Shown one piece after another: positions 7,460 through 17,182 of a stretch of DNA of 60,652 nt. The first letter of the stretch is position 1. The number at the start of each line of letters is the position of its first letter. The notes under the pieces were generated by a model. That model did no database searches, had not been told where the DNA came from, and was given only the letters and a program-made list of their open reading frames with translations. Both the position numbers and the translations under genes were made by a program. The DNA lies in assembly GCF_018614135.1 (NCBI RefSeq), contig NZ_JAGGOW010000177.1, positions 1 through 60,652 of the forward strand, given 5' to 3'. This DNA is from Streptomyces sp. ISL-66 (lineage in GTDB: Bacteria; Actinomycetota; Actinomycetes; Streptomycetales; Streptomycetaceae).

Positions 7460-8659
7460 CTACTTGGCGACGCGGACGATCAGGGCGTCGCCCTGCCCGC
7501 CGCCGCCGCACAGCGCGGCCGCGCCGACCCCGCCGCCGCGGCGCTTGAGCTCCAGCGCCAGGTGCAGCACCACGCGGGCGCCGGACATGCCGATCGGGTG
7601 GCCCAGGGCGATGGCGCCGCCGTTGACGTTCACCTTTTCCGGGGTCACGCCGAGGTCCTTCATTGACTGCACGGCGACCGCCGCGAAGGCCTCGTTGATC
7701 TCGATCAGGTCCAGGTCGGCGACCTCCAGGCCCTCCTTCTTCAGGGCGTGCAGGATCGCGTTGGACGGCTGCGACTGGAGCGAGTTGTCCGGGCCGGCCA
7801 CGTTGCCGTGGGCGCCGATCTCGGCGAGCCACTCCAGGCCCAGCTCCTCGGCCTTGGCCTTGCTCATCACGACCACGGCGGCCGCGCCGTCGCTGATCTG
7901 CGAGGACGTACCGGCGGTGATGGTGCCGTCCTTGGTGAAGGCCGGGCGCAGCTTGCCGAGGGACTCCGCCGTCGTCTCGGGGCGGATGCCTTCGTCGGTG
8001 GAGAAGACGACCGGCTCGCCCTTGCGCTGCGGGACCTCGACCGGGGTGATCTCGGCCTCGAAGACGCCGTTCTTCTGCGCGGCGGCGGCCCGCTGGTGGG
8101 ACGCGGCGGCGAACTCGTCCTGCGGGGCGCGCTCGATGCCGAGGCGGGTGTTGTGCTTCTCGGTGGACTCGCCCATCGCGATGTTCTCGAAGGCGTCGGT
8201 GAGGCCGTCGTAGGCCATCGCGTCGAGCATTTCGATGGCGCCGTACTTGAAGCCCTCGCGGGACTTCGCCAGCAGGTGCGGGGCGTTGGTCATGGACTCC
8301 TGGCCGCCCGCGACCACGATGTCGAACTCCCCGGCGCGGATGAGCTGGTCGGCCAGCGCGATGGCGTCGAGGCCCGAGAGGCACACCTTGTTGATGGTGA
8401 GGGCGGGCACGTTCATCGGGATTCCGCCCTTGACGGCGGCCTGGCGGGCGGGGATCTGGCCCGCGCCGGCCTGGAGCACCTGGCCCATGATCACGTACTG
8501 GACCTGGTCGCCGGAGATCCCGGCCCGCTCCAGCGCGGACTTGATGGCGAAGCCGCCGAGGTCGGCGCCCGAGAAGGACTTGAGCGAGCCCAGCAGCCGT
8601 CCCATGGGCGTGCGGGCCCCGGCGACGATCACTGACGTGGTGTTGTTCGTTCCGGACAT
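7460..8659 (-). CDS. Acetyl-CoA C-acetyltransferase (thiolase)
   Basis: 399-residue biosynthetic-type thiolase condensing two acetyl-CoA to acetoacetyl-CoA (or the reverse). The nucleophilic cysteine is C93 in NKVCLSG. The C-terminal GGAIALGHPIGMSGAR holds the catalytic His, and ALCGGGGQG holds the second catalytic Cys. Length fits the family. It is divergent from the methylmalonyl-CoA epimerase gene and probably co-transcribed with meaB and bL37. Acetoacetyl-CoA made here could feed the ethylmalonyl-CoA or butyrate routes together with the 3-hydroxybutyryl-CoA dehydrogenase at 25.8-26.6 kb; that link is inference. Confidence 0.93.
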   Translation of the reverse strand: MSGTNNTTSVIVAGARTPMGRLLGSLKSFSGADLGGFAIKSALERAGISGDQVQYVIMGQVLQAGAGQIPARQAAVKGGIPMNVPALTINKVCLSGLDAIALADQLIRAGEFDIVVAGGQESMTNAPHLLAKSREGFKYGAIEMLDAMAYDGLTDAFENIAMGESTEKHNTRLGIERAPQDEFAAASHQRAAAAQKNGVFEAEITPVEVPQRKGEPVVFSTDEGIRPETTAESLGKLRPAFTKDGTITAGTSSQISDGAAAVVVMSKAKAEELGLEWLAEIGAHGNVAGPDNSLQSQPSNAILHALKKEGLEVADLDLIEINEAFAAVAVQSMKDLGVTPEKVNVNGGAIALGHPIGMSGARVVLHLALELKRRGGGVGAAALCGGGGQGDALIVRVAK

Positions 8660-8796
8660 GGAGCACAGCCCCTTGAAGATGAGGAGTGAACGAGGGTTTA
8701 CCCGAATGTACTGAGCGGTACCCCTGCCGTCACCGGCCCGTCAGTGTGATCGCGCGCACGTTGCGTAACCACCTCCCGTAGCGCTGCACTGTGTCC

Positions 8797-9225
8797 ATGC
8801 TGACAAGAATCGACCACATCGGGATCGCCTGCTTCGACCTGGACAAGACCGTCGAGTTCTACCGTGCCACCTACGGCTTCGAGGTGTTCCACTCCGAGGT
8901 CAACGAGGAGCAGGGTGTCCGCGAGGCCATGCTCAAGATCAACGAGACCTCCGACGGCGGCGCCTCGTACCTCCAGCTCCTGGAGCCCACCCGCGAGGAC
9001 TCCGCGGTCGGCAAGTGGCTGGCGAAGAACGGCGAGGGCGTCCACCACATCGCCTTCGGCACCGCGGACGTCCTCGGCGACTCCGAGGCCATCCGCGGCA
9101 AGGGCGTCCGCGTCCTCTACGACCAGCCCCGCACGGGTTCGATGGGGTCTCAGATCACCTTCCTGCACCCCAAGGACTGCCACGGCGTCCTGACCGAACT
9201 GGTCACGAGCAACCCCGAGCACTAA
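8797..9225 (+). CDS. mce: Methylmalonyl-CoA epimerase
   Basis: Vicinal-oxygen-chelate (glyoxalase-fold) enzyme interconverting the 2R and 2S forms of methylmalonyl-CoA. Metal ligands are visible in the expected places: His in IDHIGIA near the N-terminus, His in GVHHIAFGT, and Glu in GVLTELV near the C-terminus. The ATG at 8797 gives 142 residues, the family size. A GTG two codons upstream (8791) is equally possible because neither has a strong ribosome site. It sits between the thiolase/meaB unit and scy. Confidence 0.92.
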   Translation: MLTRIDHIGIACFDLDKTVEFYRATYGFEVFHSEVNEEQGVREAMLKINETSDGGASYLQLLEPTREDSAVGKWLAKNGEGVHHIAFGTADVLGDSEAIRGKGVRVLYDQPRTGSMGSQITFLHPKDCHGVLTELVTSNPEH

Positions 9226-9406
9226 TGTCCCGTTTCCCCGGCCGGTAGAGTGGCTCTGGCTCGGCCGGGGTTCGGTGCGGAGACGGGGTCGGGACCTGTA
9301 TCCCCAGCCCCGCCATCTGACACCATTCCCCGGGGGCGTCGTTCAGCGGGCGGACGATGCTCATTTGGGTGTGAGCTTGCGACCAGGGGACGGATGGGAC
9401 CGCGCT

Positions 9407-12400
9407 GTGCGGGGCTACGAAAGCCAGGAGAGCCACCAGGCCGAGGCCGACCATCTCTCGCTCTTCGAAGCCGAGATGGAGCGGCTGAAGAAGGAACGCG
9501 GGAAGGCCGTCCAGCACGCCGATGACCTGGGGTACCAGGTCGAGGTGCTGCGCGCCAAGCTCCACGAGGTACGCCGCAATCTGGCGTCCCGCCCCGCCTA
9601 CGACGGCGCGGACATGGGCTACCAGGCGGAGCAGCTGCTCCGCAATGCCCAGATCCAGGCCGACCAGATGCGTTCCGACGCCGAGCGCGAACTGCGCGAC
9701 GTACGGGCGCAGACCCAGCGCATCCTCCAGGAGCACGCCGAGCACCAGGCGCGGCTCCAGGCCGAACTGCACGCCGAGGCCGTCAACCGCCGCCAGCGCC
9801 TGGACCAGGAGCTGGGCGAGCGCCGCCAGACGGTCGAGGCCCACGTCAACGAGAACGTGGCCTGGGCCGAACAGTTGCGCGCCCGCACCGAATCGCAGGC
9901 CCGCCGGCTCATGGACGAGTCCCGCGCCGAGGCCGAGCAGACCCTGAACGCCGCCCGCGCCGAGGCCGCCCGCGTCACCGCCGAGGCCACCCGCCGGCTC
10001 GCCGCCGAGAACGAGGCGACGCGCGCCGAGGCCGAGGCGACGCTGCTGCGCGCCCGCAAGGAGGCCGAGCGGCTCCTGGCCGCCGCGTCCGCGCAGGCCC
10101 AGGAGGCCACGGAGCACGCGGAGCGGCTGCGCTCCACCACCTCGGCCGAGGCCGAGCAGACCCGCCGGCAGACCATGGACCTGGGCCGGGTCGCCGAACA
10201 GCGCGCGCAGGAAGCCGACGGGACGCTGCGCGAGGCGCGCGCGGCCGCCGAGAAGCTGCTCGCGGAAGCCAAGGAGAGCGCCGCCCGCCAGCTCGCCTCG
10301 GCGGAATCCGTCAACGAGCAGCGCACCCGTACGGCCAAGGAGCAGGTGGCGCGCCTCGTCGGCGAGGCCACCAAGGAAGCCGAGATCCTCAAGGGCGAGG
10401 CCGAGCAGGCGCTGGCCGATGCCCGCGCGGACGCCGAGCGGCTGCGCGTCGAGGCCGGCGAGCAGGCCCGTACCGCGGCGGCCGAGGACACGGCGGCCCA
10501 GCTGGCGAAGGCGGCCCGCACCGCCGAGGAGGTCCTGAACAAGGCCTCGGAGGACGCCCGCGCCACCACCCGCGCGGCGTCCGAGGAGGCCGAGCGGATC
10601 CGCGGCGAGGCGGAGGCCGAGGCCGAGCGGCTGCGCGCCCAGGCCGCGGCCACCGCCGACGAGCTCAAGGGCGCGGCGAAGGACGACACCGAGGAGTACC
10701 GGGCCCGCACGGTCGAGCTCCAGGCCGAGGCCCGCAGGCTGCGCGGCGAGGCCGAGCAGCTGCGCGCGGAGGCCGTCGCCGAGGGCGAGCGGATCCGCGG
10801 CGAGGCACGCCGCGAGGCGGTCCAGCAGATCGAGGAGGCGGCCCGGACCGCCGAGGAACTGCTCGGCAAGTCCCGGGCGGACGCCGACGAGGTGCGCGCG
10901 AGCGCGAGCGCCGAGAGCGAGCGGGTCCGCGGCGAGGCCGTCGAGCGGGCCACGACCCTGCGCAAGCAGGCCGAGGAGACCCTGGACCGGACCCGCGCCG
11001 AGGCCGAGCGGCTGCGCGCGGAGGCCGAGGAGCAGGCGCAGTCCGTACGGTCCGAGGCGGACGCCGCGGCGGCCCTGCGGCGCGAGGAGACCGAGCAGGC
11101 GCTGGCCGCGAAGCGGGCGGAGGCCGAGGAGGAGCTCGTCCGGCTGCACACGGACGCGGAGGGGCGCCTCACGACGGCCGAGCAGACCCTGCGCGATGCC
11201 AGGGCGGCCGCGGAGAGCGTCCGCAAGGAAGCCACCGAGGAGAGCGACCGGCTGCGCGCCGAGGCCGCGGAGCGGATCCGCACGCTGCGCACGCAGGCGG
11301 AGACCGAGGCCGAACAGCTGCGCACCGAAGCGGCCGAGGACGTCGGCCGGGTCCGCGCCGAGGCCGAACAGACCGCGGTGCGGCTGACGGGCGAGGCCGA
11401 GGCCGAGGCGGAGCGGCTGCGTTCCGAGGCCCAGGAGACCGCCGACCGGCTGCGCGCGGAGGCCAAGGCCGCCGCCGAGCGGGTCGCGCAGGAGGCCGCC
11501 GAGGCGCTGGCCGCCGCCCAGGAGGAGGCCGCGCGCAGGCGCCGGGAGTCCGAGGAGACCCTGGCCTCGGCGCGCACCGACGCGGAGAGCGAGCGCGCGC
11601 AGGCCCGCCAGGAGAGCGAGGAGCTCCTCGCCCAGGCCCGCAAGCGCTCCGAGGAGGCCCAGGCCGAGGCGGTCTGGCTCACCGAGGAGGCCGAGCGGCG
11701 CGCGTCCGAGGTGGTCGCGGCGGCTGAGGCCACCGCCCAGCAGGTGCGCGATTCCGTGGCCGGGCTGCACGAGCAGGCCGAGGAAGAGGTCGCGGGGCTG
11801 CGCAGCGCGGCCGAGCACGCGGCGGAGCGCACGAAGACGGAGGCCGAGGAAGAGGCCGGCCGGGTCCGCGCCGACGCGTACTCCGAGCGGGAGCGCGCCG
11901 CCGAGGACGCGAACCGGATCCGCAGCGAGGCGCGGACCGAGACGGACGCGGCGAAGGCGCTGGCCGAGCGGACCGTCGGCGACGCGATCGCCGAGACCGA
12001 GCAGCTGCGTTCGGACACCGCGGAGTACGCGCAGCGCGTGCGGACGGAGGCCACGGACGCCCTGGCCGCGTCCGAGCGCGACGCGGCCCGTACGAGGGCG
12101 GACGCCCGGGACGACGCGAACCGCATCCGCGGCGAGGCGGCGGAGGCCCTGGAGGCCTCCCGCGCCGAGGGCGGCCGGATCGTGGCGCAGGCCACGGCCG
12201 AGGCGACGCGGCTCACCGACGAGACCGCCGCCGCGAACGCGGCGACGGTCGCCGCGGCGCAGGCCGAGGCCGACCGGCTCACCGAGGCGGCGCTCGCCGC
12301 CGCGGACGCCACCCGGTCCGAGGCGGACGGCACGCTGGACGAAGCCCGTGCGGAGGCCAACCGGCTGCGTACGGAGGCCGCCGAGCAGGCGGACCGGCTC

Positions 12401-13996
12401 ATCACCGAGGCCGCGTCGGAGGCGGACAAGCTCACCCGGGAGACCCTGGCCGCGAACGCGGTCACGGTCGGCGAGGCGGAGAGCGCCGCGAAGGCCCTGC
12501 GGTCCGAGGCGGCCGAGGCCCTGGACGCGGCCCGCGCCGAGGCGGGCCGGATGACGGACCAGGCGGCGCAGACGCTGGCCGCCGCCGAGCGCGACGCGGC
12601 CCGGATCCTGGTCGACGCCCGCACCGAGGGCGACCGGCTGGTCGACGAGACGCGCGTGGCGAACGAGGCCACGGTCGGCGAGGCGGCTGCCGAGGCCGAC
12701 CGGCTCCGTGCCGAGGCGGCACGGGCCCTGGACGAAGCCCGCGCGGAGGGCGGCCGGATCATCGGCGAGGCCACCGCGGAGGCGGACCGCGTCACGATCG
12801 CGGCGAACGAGACGCTGGCGAGCGCCGAGCGGGAGTCCGAGCAGACGCTCGACGAGGCGCGCGCGGAGGCCGGCAGGCTCCGTACCGAGGCGGCCGAGCA
12901 GGCCGACCGGCTGGTCGCGGAGGCCGTCGGCGAGGCGGACCGGCTCACCGAGCAGACCCGCAAGGACAACGAGCGCACGGTCGGCGAGGCCGCGAACGAG
13001 GCCGAGCGGCTGCGCGGGGAGGCGGCCGAGGCGCTGTCCTCCGCGCAGGAGCACGCGACCCGCACCCGCTCCGAGGCGGAGCGGGTCAAGGCCGAGGCCG
13101 CGACCGACGCCGAGCGGGTACGGAGCGAGGCGCGTTCGGAGTCGGAGCGGCTGCTGGACGAGGCCCGCGAAGAGGCCAACAAGCGTCGCAGCGAGGCCGC
13201 GACGCAGGTCGACCGGCTCATCACGGAGGCCTCGTCGGAGGCCGAGAAGCTCATCGGGGACGCGCAGAAGCAGGCTCTGGCCGCCACGACGGCGGCCGAG
13301 GAGCAGGCGGACGCGATGGTCGACGCGGCGCGCAAGGAGGCCGCTCGGATCTCCTCCGAGGCGACCGTCGAGGGCAACTCCCTGGTGGAGAAGGCCCGTA
13401 CGGACGCCGACGAGCTGCTGGTCGGGGCGCGCACGGACGCCTCCGCCATAAGGGAGCGGGCGGAGGAGCTGCGCGGCCGCGTCGAGGCGGAGGTCGAGGA
13501 GCTGCACGAGCGGGCCCGCCGGGAGTCGGCCGAGCAGATGAAGTCGGCCGGCGAGCGCGTGGACAAGCTGGTGCGGGCGGCGACCGAGCAGAGCGTCGAG
13601 GCGGAGGCGAAGGCCAAGGCCCTGGTGTCGGACGCGAGCAGCGAGGCGGGCAAGGTCCGCATCGCCGCGGTGCGCAAGGCGGAGGCGCTGCTCAAGGAGG
13701 CCGAGCAGAAGAAGGCGGAGCTGGTGCGGGAGGCCGAGCGCCGGCTCGCGGAGGCGAAGGCGGAGGCCGAGCGGCTCGTCGAGGAGGGCCGGCGCGAACT
13801 GCAGGTCCTGGTGCGGCGGCGCGAGGACATTCAGGCGGAGATCTCCCGTGTCCAGGACGTTCTTGAGGCGTTGGAATCATTCGAGGCGCCTTCGGGTGGC
13901 GCGAAGCCCGGGGTCGGCGGTCAGGGCGCGGGGGGCGTGAAGGCCGGTGCGACAGCGGGTTCCACTCGTTCGGGTGGCAAGACGTCAGAGGGGTAG
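9407..13996 (+). CDS. scy: Scy, polar-growth coiled-coil scaffold protein
   Basis: About 1,529 residues of almost uninterrupted coiled coil, dominated by Glu-Ala-Glu-Arg-Leu-type units. Known in Streptomyces as Scy, which assembles with DivIVA and FilP at hyphal tips and marks new tip sites. The N-terminus RGYESQE and the block with AHVNENVAWAEQLRARTES are the parts I recognise. The rest is degenerate 7/11-residue periodicity with a higher-order repeat: N-x-x-TVGEA recurs at about 12464, 12671 and 12977. The GTG at 9407 is preferred because the recognisable Scy sequence begins there; the frame stays open further upstream. It is longer than the S. coelicolor protein as I remember it (about 1,326 residues). 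filP follows 203 bp downstream. Confidence 0.9.
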   Translation: MRGYESQESHQAEADHLSLFEAEMERLKKERGKAVQHADDLGYQVEVLRAKLHEVRRNLASRPAYDGADMGYQAEQLLRNAQIQADQMRSDAERELRDVRAQTQRILQEHAEHQARLQAELHAEAVNRRQRLDQELGERRQTVEAHVNENVAWAEQLRARTESQARRLMDESRAEAEQTLNAARAEAARVTAEATRRLAAENEATRAEAEATLLRARKEAERLLAAASAQAQEATEHAERLRSTTSAEAEQTRRQTMDLGRVAEQRAQEADGTLREARAAAEKLLAEAKESAARQLASAESVNEQRTRTAKEQVARLVGEATKEAEILKGEAEQALADARADAERLRVEAGEQARTAAAEDTAAQLAKAARTAEEVLNKASEDARATTRAASEEAERIRGEAEAEAERLRAQAAATADELKGAAKDDTEEYRARTVELQAEARRLRGEAEQLRAEAVAEGERIRGEARREAVQQIEEAARTAEELLGKSRADADEVRASASAESERVRGEAVERATTLRKQAEETLDRTRAEAERLRAEAEEQAQSVRSEADAAAALRREETEQALAAKRAEAEEELVRLHTDAEGRLTTAEQTLRDARAAAESVRKEATEESDRLRAEAAERIRTLRTQAETEAEQLRTEAAEDVGRVRAEAEQTAVRLTGEAEAEAERLRSEAQETADRLRAEAKAAAERVAQEAAEALAAAQEEAARRRRESEETLASARTDAESERAQARQESEELLAQARKRSEEAQAEAVWLTEEAERRASEVVAAAEATAQQVRDSVAGLHEQAEEEVAGLRSAAEHAAERTKTEAEEEAGRVRADAYSERERAAEDANRIRSEARTETDAAKALAERTVGDAIAETEQLRSDTAEYAQRVRTEATDALAASERDAARTRADARDDANRIRGEAAEALEASRAEGGRIVAQATAEATRLTDETAAANAATVAAAQAEADRLTEAALAAADATRSEADGTLDEARAEANRLRTEAAEQADRLITEAASEADKLTRETLAANAVTVGEAESAAKALRSEAAEALDAARAEAGRMTDQAAQTLAAAERDAARILVDARTEGDRLVDETRVANEATVGEAAAEADRLRAEAARALDEARAEGGRIIGEATAEADRVTIAANETLASAERESEQTLDEARAEAGRLRTEAAEQADRLVAEAVGEADRLTEQTRKDNERTVGEAANEAERLRGEAAEALSSAQEHATRTRSEAERVKAEAATDAERVRSEARSESERLLDEAREEANKRRSEAATQVDRLITEASSEAEKLIGDAQKQALAATTAAEEQADAMVDAARKEAARISSEATVEGNSLVEKARTDADELLVGARTDASAIRERAEELRGRVEAEVEELHERARRESAEQMKSAGERVDKLVRAATEQSVEAEAKAKALVSDASSEAGKVRIAAVRKAEALLKEAEQKKAELVREAERRLAEAKAEAERLVEEGRRELQVLVRRREDIQAEISRVQDVLEALESFEAPSGGAKPGVGGQGAGGVKAGATAGSTRSGGKTSEG

Positions 13997-14199
13997 GGGG
14001 CGCGCACGGACGTGTGCTCCTGAGGGAGGTTCAGGCGAACGAGTGACAAGTATTCCGTCGCCTTGCCACTCAAAAGGGGTGTCATTGTCCAGATCAAACG
14101 TGGATTGACTCGATGACACGCCGCCCGGGCGCCTAGGATTCCCCTTAACACCCAACACCTCGACGTAGTACCTCATCGGTCTCATTCGACAGGAACCCC

Positions 14200-15138
14200 A
14201 TGAGCGACACTTCCTCCCCCTTCGGCTTCGAGCTCGTGCGGCGTGGTTACGACCGCGGTCAGGTGGACGACCGCATCACCAAGCTGGTCTCCGACCGTGA
14301 CAGCGCCCTCGGACGTATCAACTCTCTGGAAAAGCGGATCGAGGAGTTGCACCTCGAGACGCAGAACGCCCAGGCCCAGGTGAACGACGCCGAGCCGTCG
14401 TACGCCGGTCTCGGCGCCCGGGTCGAGAAGATCCTGCGCCTGGCCGAGGAGGAGGCGAAGGACCTGCGCGAGGAGGCCCGTCGCGCCGCCGAGCAGCACC
14501 GCGAGCTCGCCGAGTCGGCGGCCCAGCAGGTGCGCAACGACGCCGAGTCGTTCGCCGCCGACCGCAAGTCGACGGCCGAGGACGAGGGTGTCCGGATCGT
14601 CGAGAAGGCCAAGGGTGACGCTTCCACCCTGCGCGCCGAGGCCCAGAAGGACGCCGCCTCCAAGCGCGAGGAGGCCGACGCGCTCTTCGAGGAGACCCGC
14701 GCCAAGGCCGCCCAGGCCGCCGCGGACTTCGAGACCAACCTGGCCAAGCGCCGTGAGCAGTCCGAGCGCGACCTGGCCGGCCGTCAGGCCAAGGCCGAGA
14801 AGCGCCTCGCGGAGATCGAGCACCGCGCGGAGCAGCTGCGCCTGGAGGCCGAGAAGCTCCGTACGGACGCCGAGCGCCGCGCCCGTCAGACGGTGGAGAC
14901 CGCGCAGCGCCAGGCCGAGGACATCGTGGCCGACGCCAACGCCAAGGCCGACCGGATCCGCAGCGAGTCCGAGCGCGAGCTGGCGGCGCTCACCAACCGC
15001 CGCGACTCGATCAACGCTCAGCTGACCAACGTCCGCGAGATGCTGGCGACGCTGACGGGTGCCGCGGTCGCGGCCGCCGCCTCCCCGATCGACGACGAGC
15101 CGGTCACCCGCGGCGTTCCGGCGCAGCAGAGCCGCTAG
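14200..15138 (+). CDS. filP: FilP, filament-forming coiled-coil protein
   Basis: 312-residue coiled-coil protein. In Streptomyces FilP forms filaments that stiffen the sub-apical hypha and interact with DivIVA and Scy; databases often label it cellulose-binding protein. The first 30 residues (FELVRRGYDRGQVDDRI) resemble the DivIVA N-terminal membrane/septum-targeting region. Residues ~60-280 are Ala/Glu/Arg-rich coiled coil, with AEPSYAGLGARVEKILRLAE near residue 65. The C-terminal ~40 residues are non-coiled. It has its own 203-bp upstream region, so it probably has a separate promoter from scy. A hairpin follows at 15181-15221. Confidence 0.93.
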   Translation: MSDTSSPFGFELVRRGYDRGQVDDRITKLVSDRDSALGRINSLEKRIEELHLETQNAQAQVNDAEPSYAGLGARVEKILRLAEEEAKDLREEARRAAEQHRELAESAAQQVRNDAESFAADRKSTAEDEGVRIVEKAKGDASTLRAEAQKDAASKREEADALFEETRAKAAQAAADFETNLAKRREQSERDLAGRQAKAEKRLAEIEHRAEQLRLEAEKLRTDAERRARQTVETAQRQAEDIVADANAKADRIRSESERELAALTNRRDSINAQLTNVREMLATLTGAAVAAAASPIDDEPVTRGVPAQQSR

Positions 15139-15180
15139 TCGCCGGACCGTCAACGGAAGGAAAGCTTCCGCTTCGACACC

Positions 15181-15221
15181 GAGGGCCCTGGGTCACCCAT
15201 ATGAGGTGGCGTAGGGCCCTC
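15181..15221 (+). terminator. Hairpin after filP
   Basis: GAGGGCCCT and AGGGCCCTC are a 9-bp perfect inverted repeat, with a second inner pairing CACC/GGTG. It lies 43 bases beyond the filP stop and 20 bases before the next gene. Confidence 0.55.
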
Positions 15222-15241
15222 CGGCGTTCTAGCGTGGCGGA

Positions 15242-16264
15242 ATGATCGAGCTTGAGGGCCTTACCAAACGATTCGGCGCGAAGACCGCCGTGGACCACCT
15301 CAGCTTCCAGGTCAGACCGGGGGTGGTGACCGGCTTCCTCGGCCCCAACGGGGCGGGCAAGTCCACGACCATGCGCATGATGCTCGACCTCGACAACCCG
15401 ACCAGCGGTACGGTCCGGATCGACGGGAAGCACTACCGGGACCTGCCGGAGCCACTGAAGTACATCGGGGCACTGCTGGACGCGAAGGCCATGAACGGCG
15501 GCCGCAGCGCGTACAACAACCTTCTCTGCCTCGCCCAGTCGAACCGGATCCCGCGCAGCCGGGTGTCCGAGGTGCTCGACCTGGTCGGCCTGACGGCCGT
15601 CGCGAAGAAGAAGTCGAAAGGGTTTTCGCTGGGTATGGGCCAGCGGCTCGGAATCGCCTCCGCGCTGCTCGGCGACCCGGAGATCTTGATGTTCGACGAA
15701 CCCGTCAATGGTCTGGACCCGGAGGGAATTCTCTGGATCCGCAATCTCATGAAGGGTCTCGCGGCGGAGGGAAGGACGATCTTCGTTTCCTCTCACCTGA
15801 TGAGCGAAATGGCACTGACCGCCGAACACTTGGTCGTCATCGGACAGGGAAAGCTCCTCGCCGATCTGTCGATGGCCGATTTCATCCACCAGAACTCCCG
15901 CAGTTACGTCCGGCTGCGCTCTCCGCAGCAGGAACGTTTGAAGGACGTCCTGCACGAAGCCGGTATCGACGCGATCAGCGTCCCGGCCACCGGCGCCCTG
16001 GAGATCGACGGGGTGGGACCGGAGCGGCTCGGCGAGCTGGCCGCCCAGCACCAGATCGTGCTGCACGAACTCAGCCCGCAGCGGGCTTCACTGGAGGAAG
16101 CGTTCATGCGCATGACGGCGGACTCCGTCGAGTACCACGCCCACGCACCGGGGGGCCCGGGGCTCCCGGCCGTTCCCGGCATGGCCGTCGACAACCCGGC
16201 CCGGCCGGCCGACGTACCCGCGTGGGGCGCCGGCTTCGAGGCGACGCACAAGGGCGGTGCGTGA
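15242..16264 (+). CDS. ABC transporter ATP-binding protein (first pair)
   Basis: 340-residue ABC ATPase of the BcrA/ABC-2 exporter type. Walker A GPNGAGKST near residue 37, signature SLGMGQ near 137, Walker B ILMFDEPVNGLD near 155 and switch SSHLMSEM near 185 are intact. Residues past 220 form a C-terminal domain typical of this class, followed by a Pro/Gly-rich tail. The stop overlaps the permease start by four bases (GTGA), so the pair forms one exporter. Substrate unknown. It is closely similar to the ATPase at 17183-18367, evidence of tandem duplication. Confidence 0.9.
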   Translation: MIELEGLTKRFGAKTAVDHLSFQVRPGVVTGFLGPNGAGKSTTMRMMLDLDNPTSGTVRIDGKHYRDLPEPLKYIGALLDAKAMNGGRSAYNNLLCLAQSNRIPRSRVSEVLDLVGLTAVAKKKSKGFSLGMGQRLGIASALLGDPEILMFDEPVNGLDPEGILWIRNLMKGLAAEGRTIFVSSHLMSEMALTAEHLVVIGQGKLLADLSMADFIHQNSRSYVRLRSPQQERLKDVLHEAGIDAISVPATGALEIDGVGPERLGELAAQHQIVLHELSPQRASLEEAFMRMTADSVEYHAHAPGGPGLPAVPGMAVDNPARPADVPAWGAGFEATHKGGA

Positions 16265-17046
16265 GCATGTCCTCCTTCTCCGCCGTCCTGAACTCCGAGT
16301 GGACCAAGATCCGTACGGTCGCCTCCACCCTCTGGACCCTGGCCGCCGCGGCCATCGTCACGGTGGCCATCAGCGCCGCACTGTGCGCCTTCATCAGCTC
16401 ATCCTTCAAGGACATGCCCGCACAGGAGCAGGCCACCTTCGACCCGACGCTGGCCAGCTTCGCCGGCATGTCCCTCGGCCAGCTGGCGATGATCGTCTTC
16501 GGCGTGCTGGTGGTCGGCTCCGAGTACAGCTCGGGCATGATCCGCACCTCGCTGGCCGCCGTGCCACGGCGCGGCAGCTTCCTCTTCGGCAAGCTGCTGG
16601 TCGCCACCGGGCTCGCGCTCGTCGTCGGCCTGGTCACCAGCTTCGTGTCCTTCTTCGTGGGACAGGCCATCCTGGGCGAGCGCAGCATCGGCATCGACGA
16701 GCCGAACGTGCTGCGCGCCGTGATCGGCGCCGGGCTCTACATGGCGATGATCGCCCTGTTCTCCATGGGCGTGGCCGCCATGCTGCGCAGCTCGATGCTC
16801 TCGCTCGGCATCCTGATGCCGTTCTTCTTCCTGGTCTCGAACATCCTCGGGGCGGTGTCGGCGACCCGGAAGGTCGCCCAGTACTTCCCCGACCAGGCCG
16901 GATCCAAGATCATGCAGGTGATCCCGGGAGCGATGGGAAGCGAGAAGGTGCCCTACGGCCCCTGGGGCGGCTTCGGGATCATGGCCCTGTGGGTGGTGGC
17001 CGCCGTCGTCGGCGGCTACCTCGTCCTCAGGAAGAGGGACGCCTGA
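16261..17046 (+). CDS. ABC-2 type transporter permease (first pair)
   Basis: 261-residue integral membrane protein with about six hydrophobic segments. Its N-terminus SEWTKIRTVASTLWTL is the characteristic entry of actinobacterial ABC-2 permeases, and YSSGMIRTSLAAVPRR is the conserved cytosolic loop thought to couple to the ATPase. The GTG at 16261 overlaps the ATPase stop; an ATG two codons later is an alternative. Presumed partner of the preceding ATPase. Confidence 0.88.
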   Translation: MSMSSFSAVLNSEWTKIRTVASTLWTLAAAAIVTVAISAALCAFISSSFKDMPAQEQATFDPTLASFAGMSLGQLAMIVFGVLVVGSEYSSGMIRTSLAAVPRRGSFLFGKLLVATGLALVVGLVTSFVSFFVGQAILGERSIGIDEPNVLRAVIGAGLYMAMIALFSMGVAAMLRSSMLSLGILMPFFFLVSNILGAVSATRKVAQYFPDQAGSKIMQVIPGAMGSEKVPYGPWGGFGIMALWVVAAVVGGYLVLRKRDA

Positions 17047-17182
17047 GGTACTACGGGGAATCCCCGGGTCGGTCTCAGGGGCAGCTCAGGGATCCGGCCC
17101 GGGACGGAACCGTAGGATCCTAGATATCCTCTTAACCCTTACGCGGGCGAGAGTCGTCCCGGCCTGGTAAGGGGCAGAGCAC

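Noticed and set aside
9203..13830. Two open frames of over 1,400 codons antisense to scy
   Set aside because: They arise from the strongly biased GAG-GCC-GAG-type repeats of scy. Their translations are Leu/Gly/Arg- or Ser/Arg/Ala-monotonous and lack ribosome sites.
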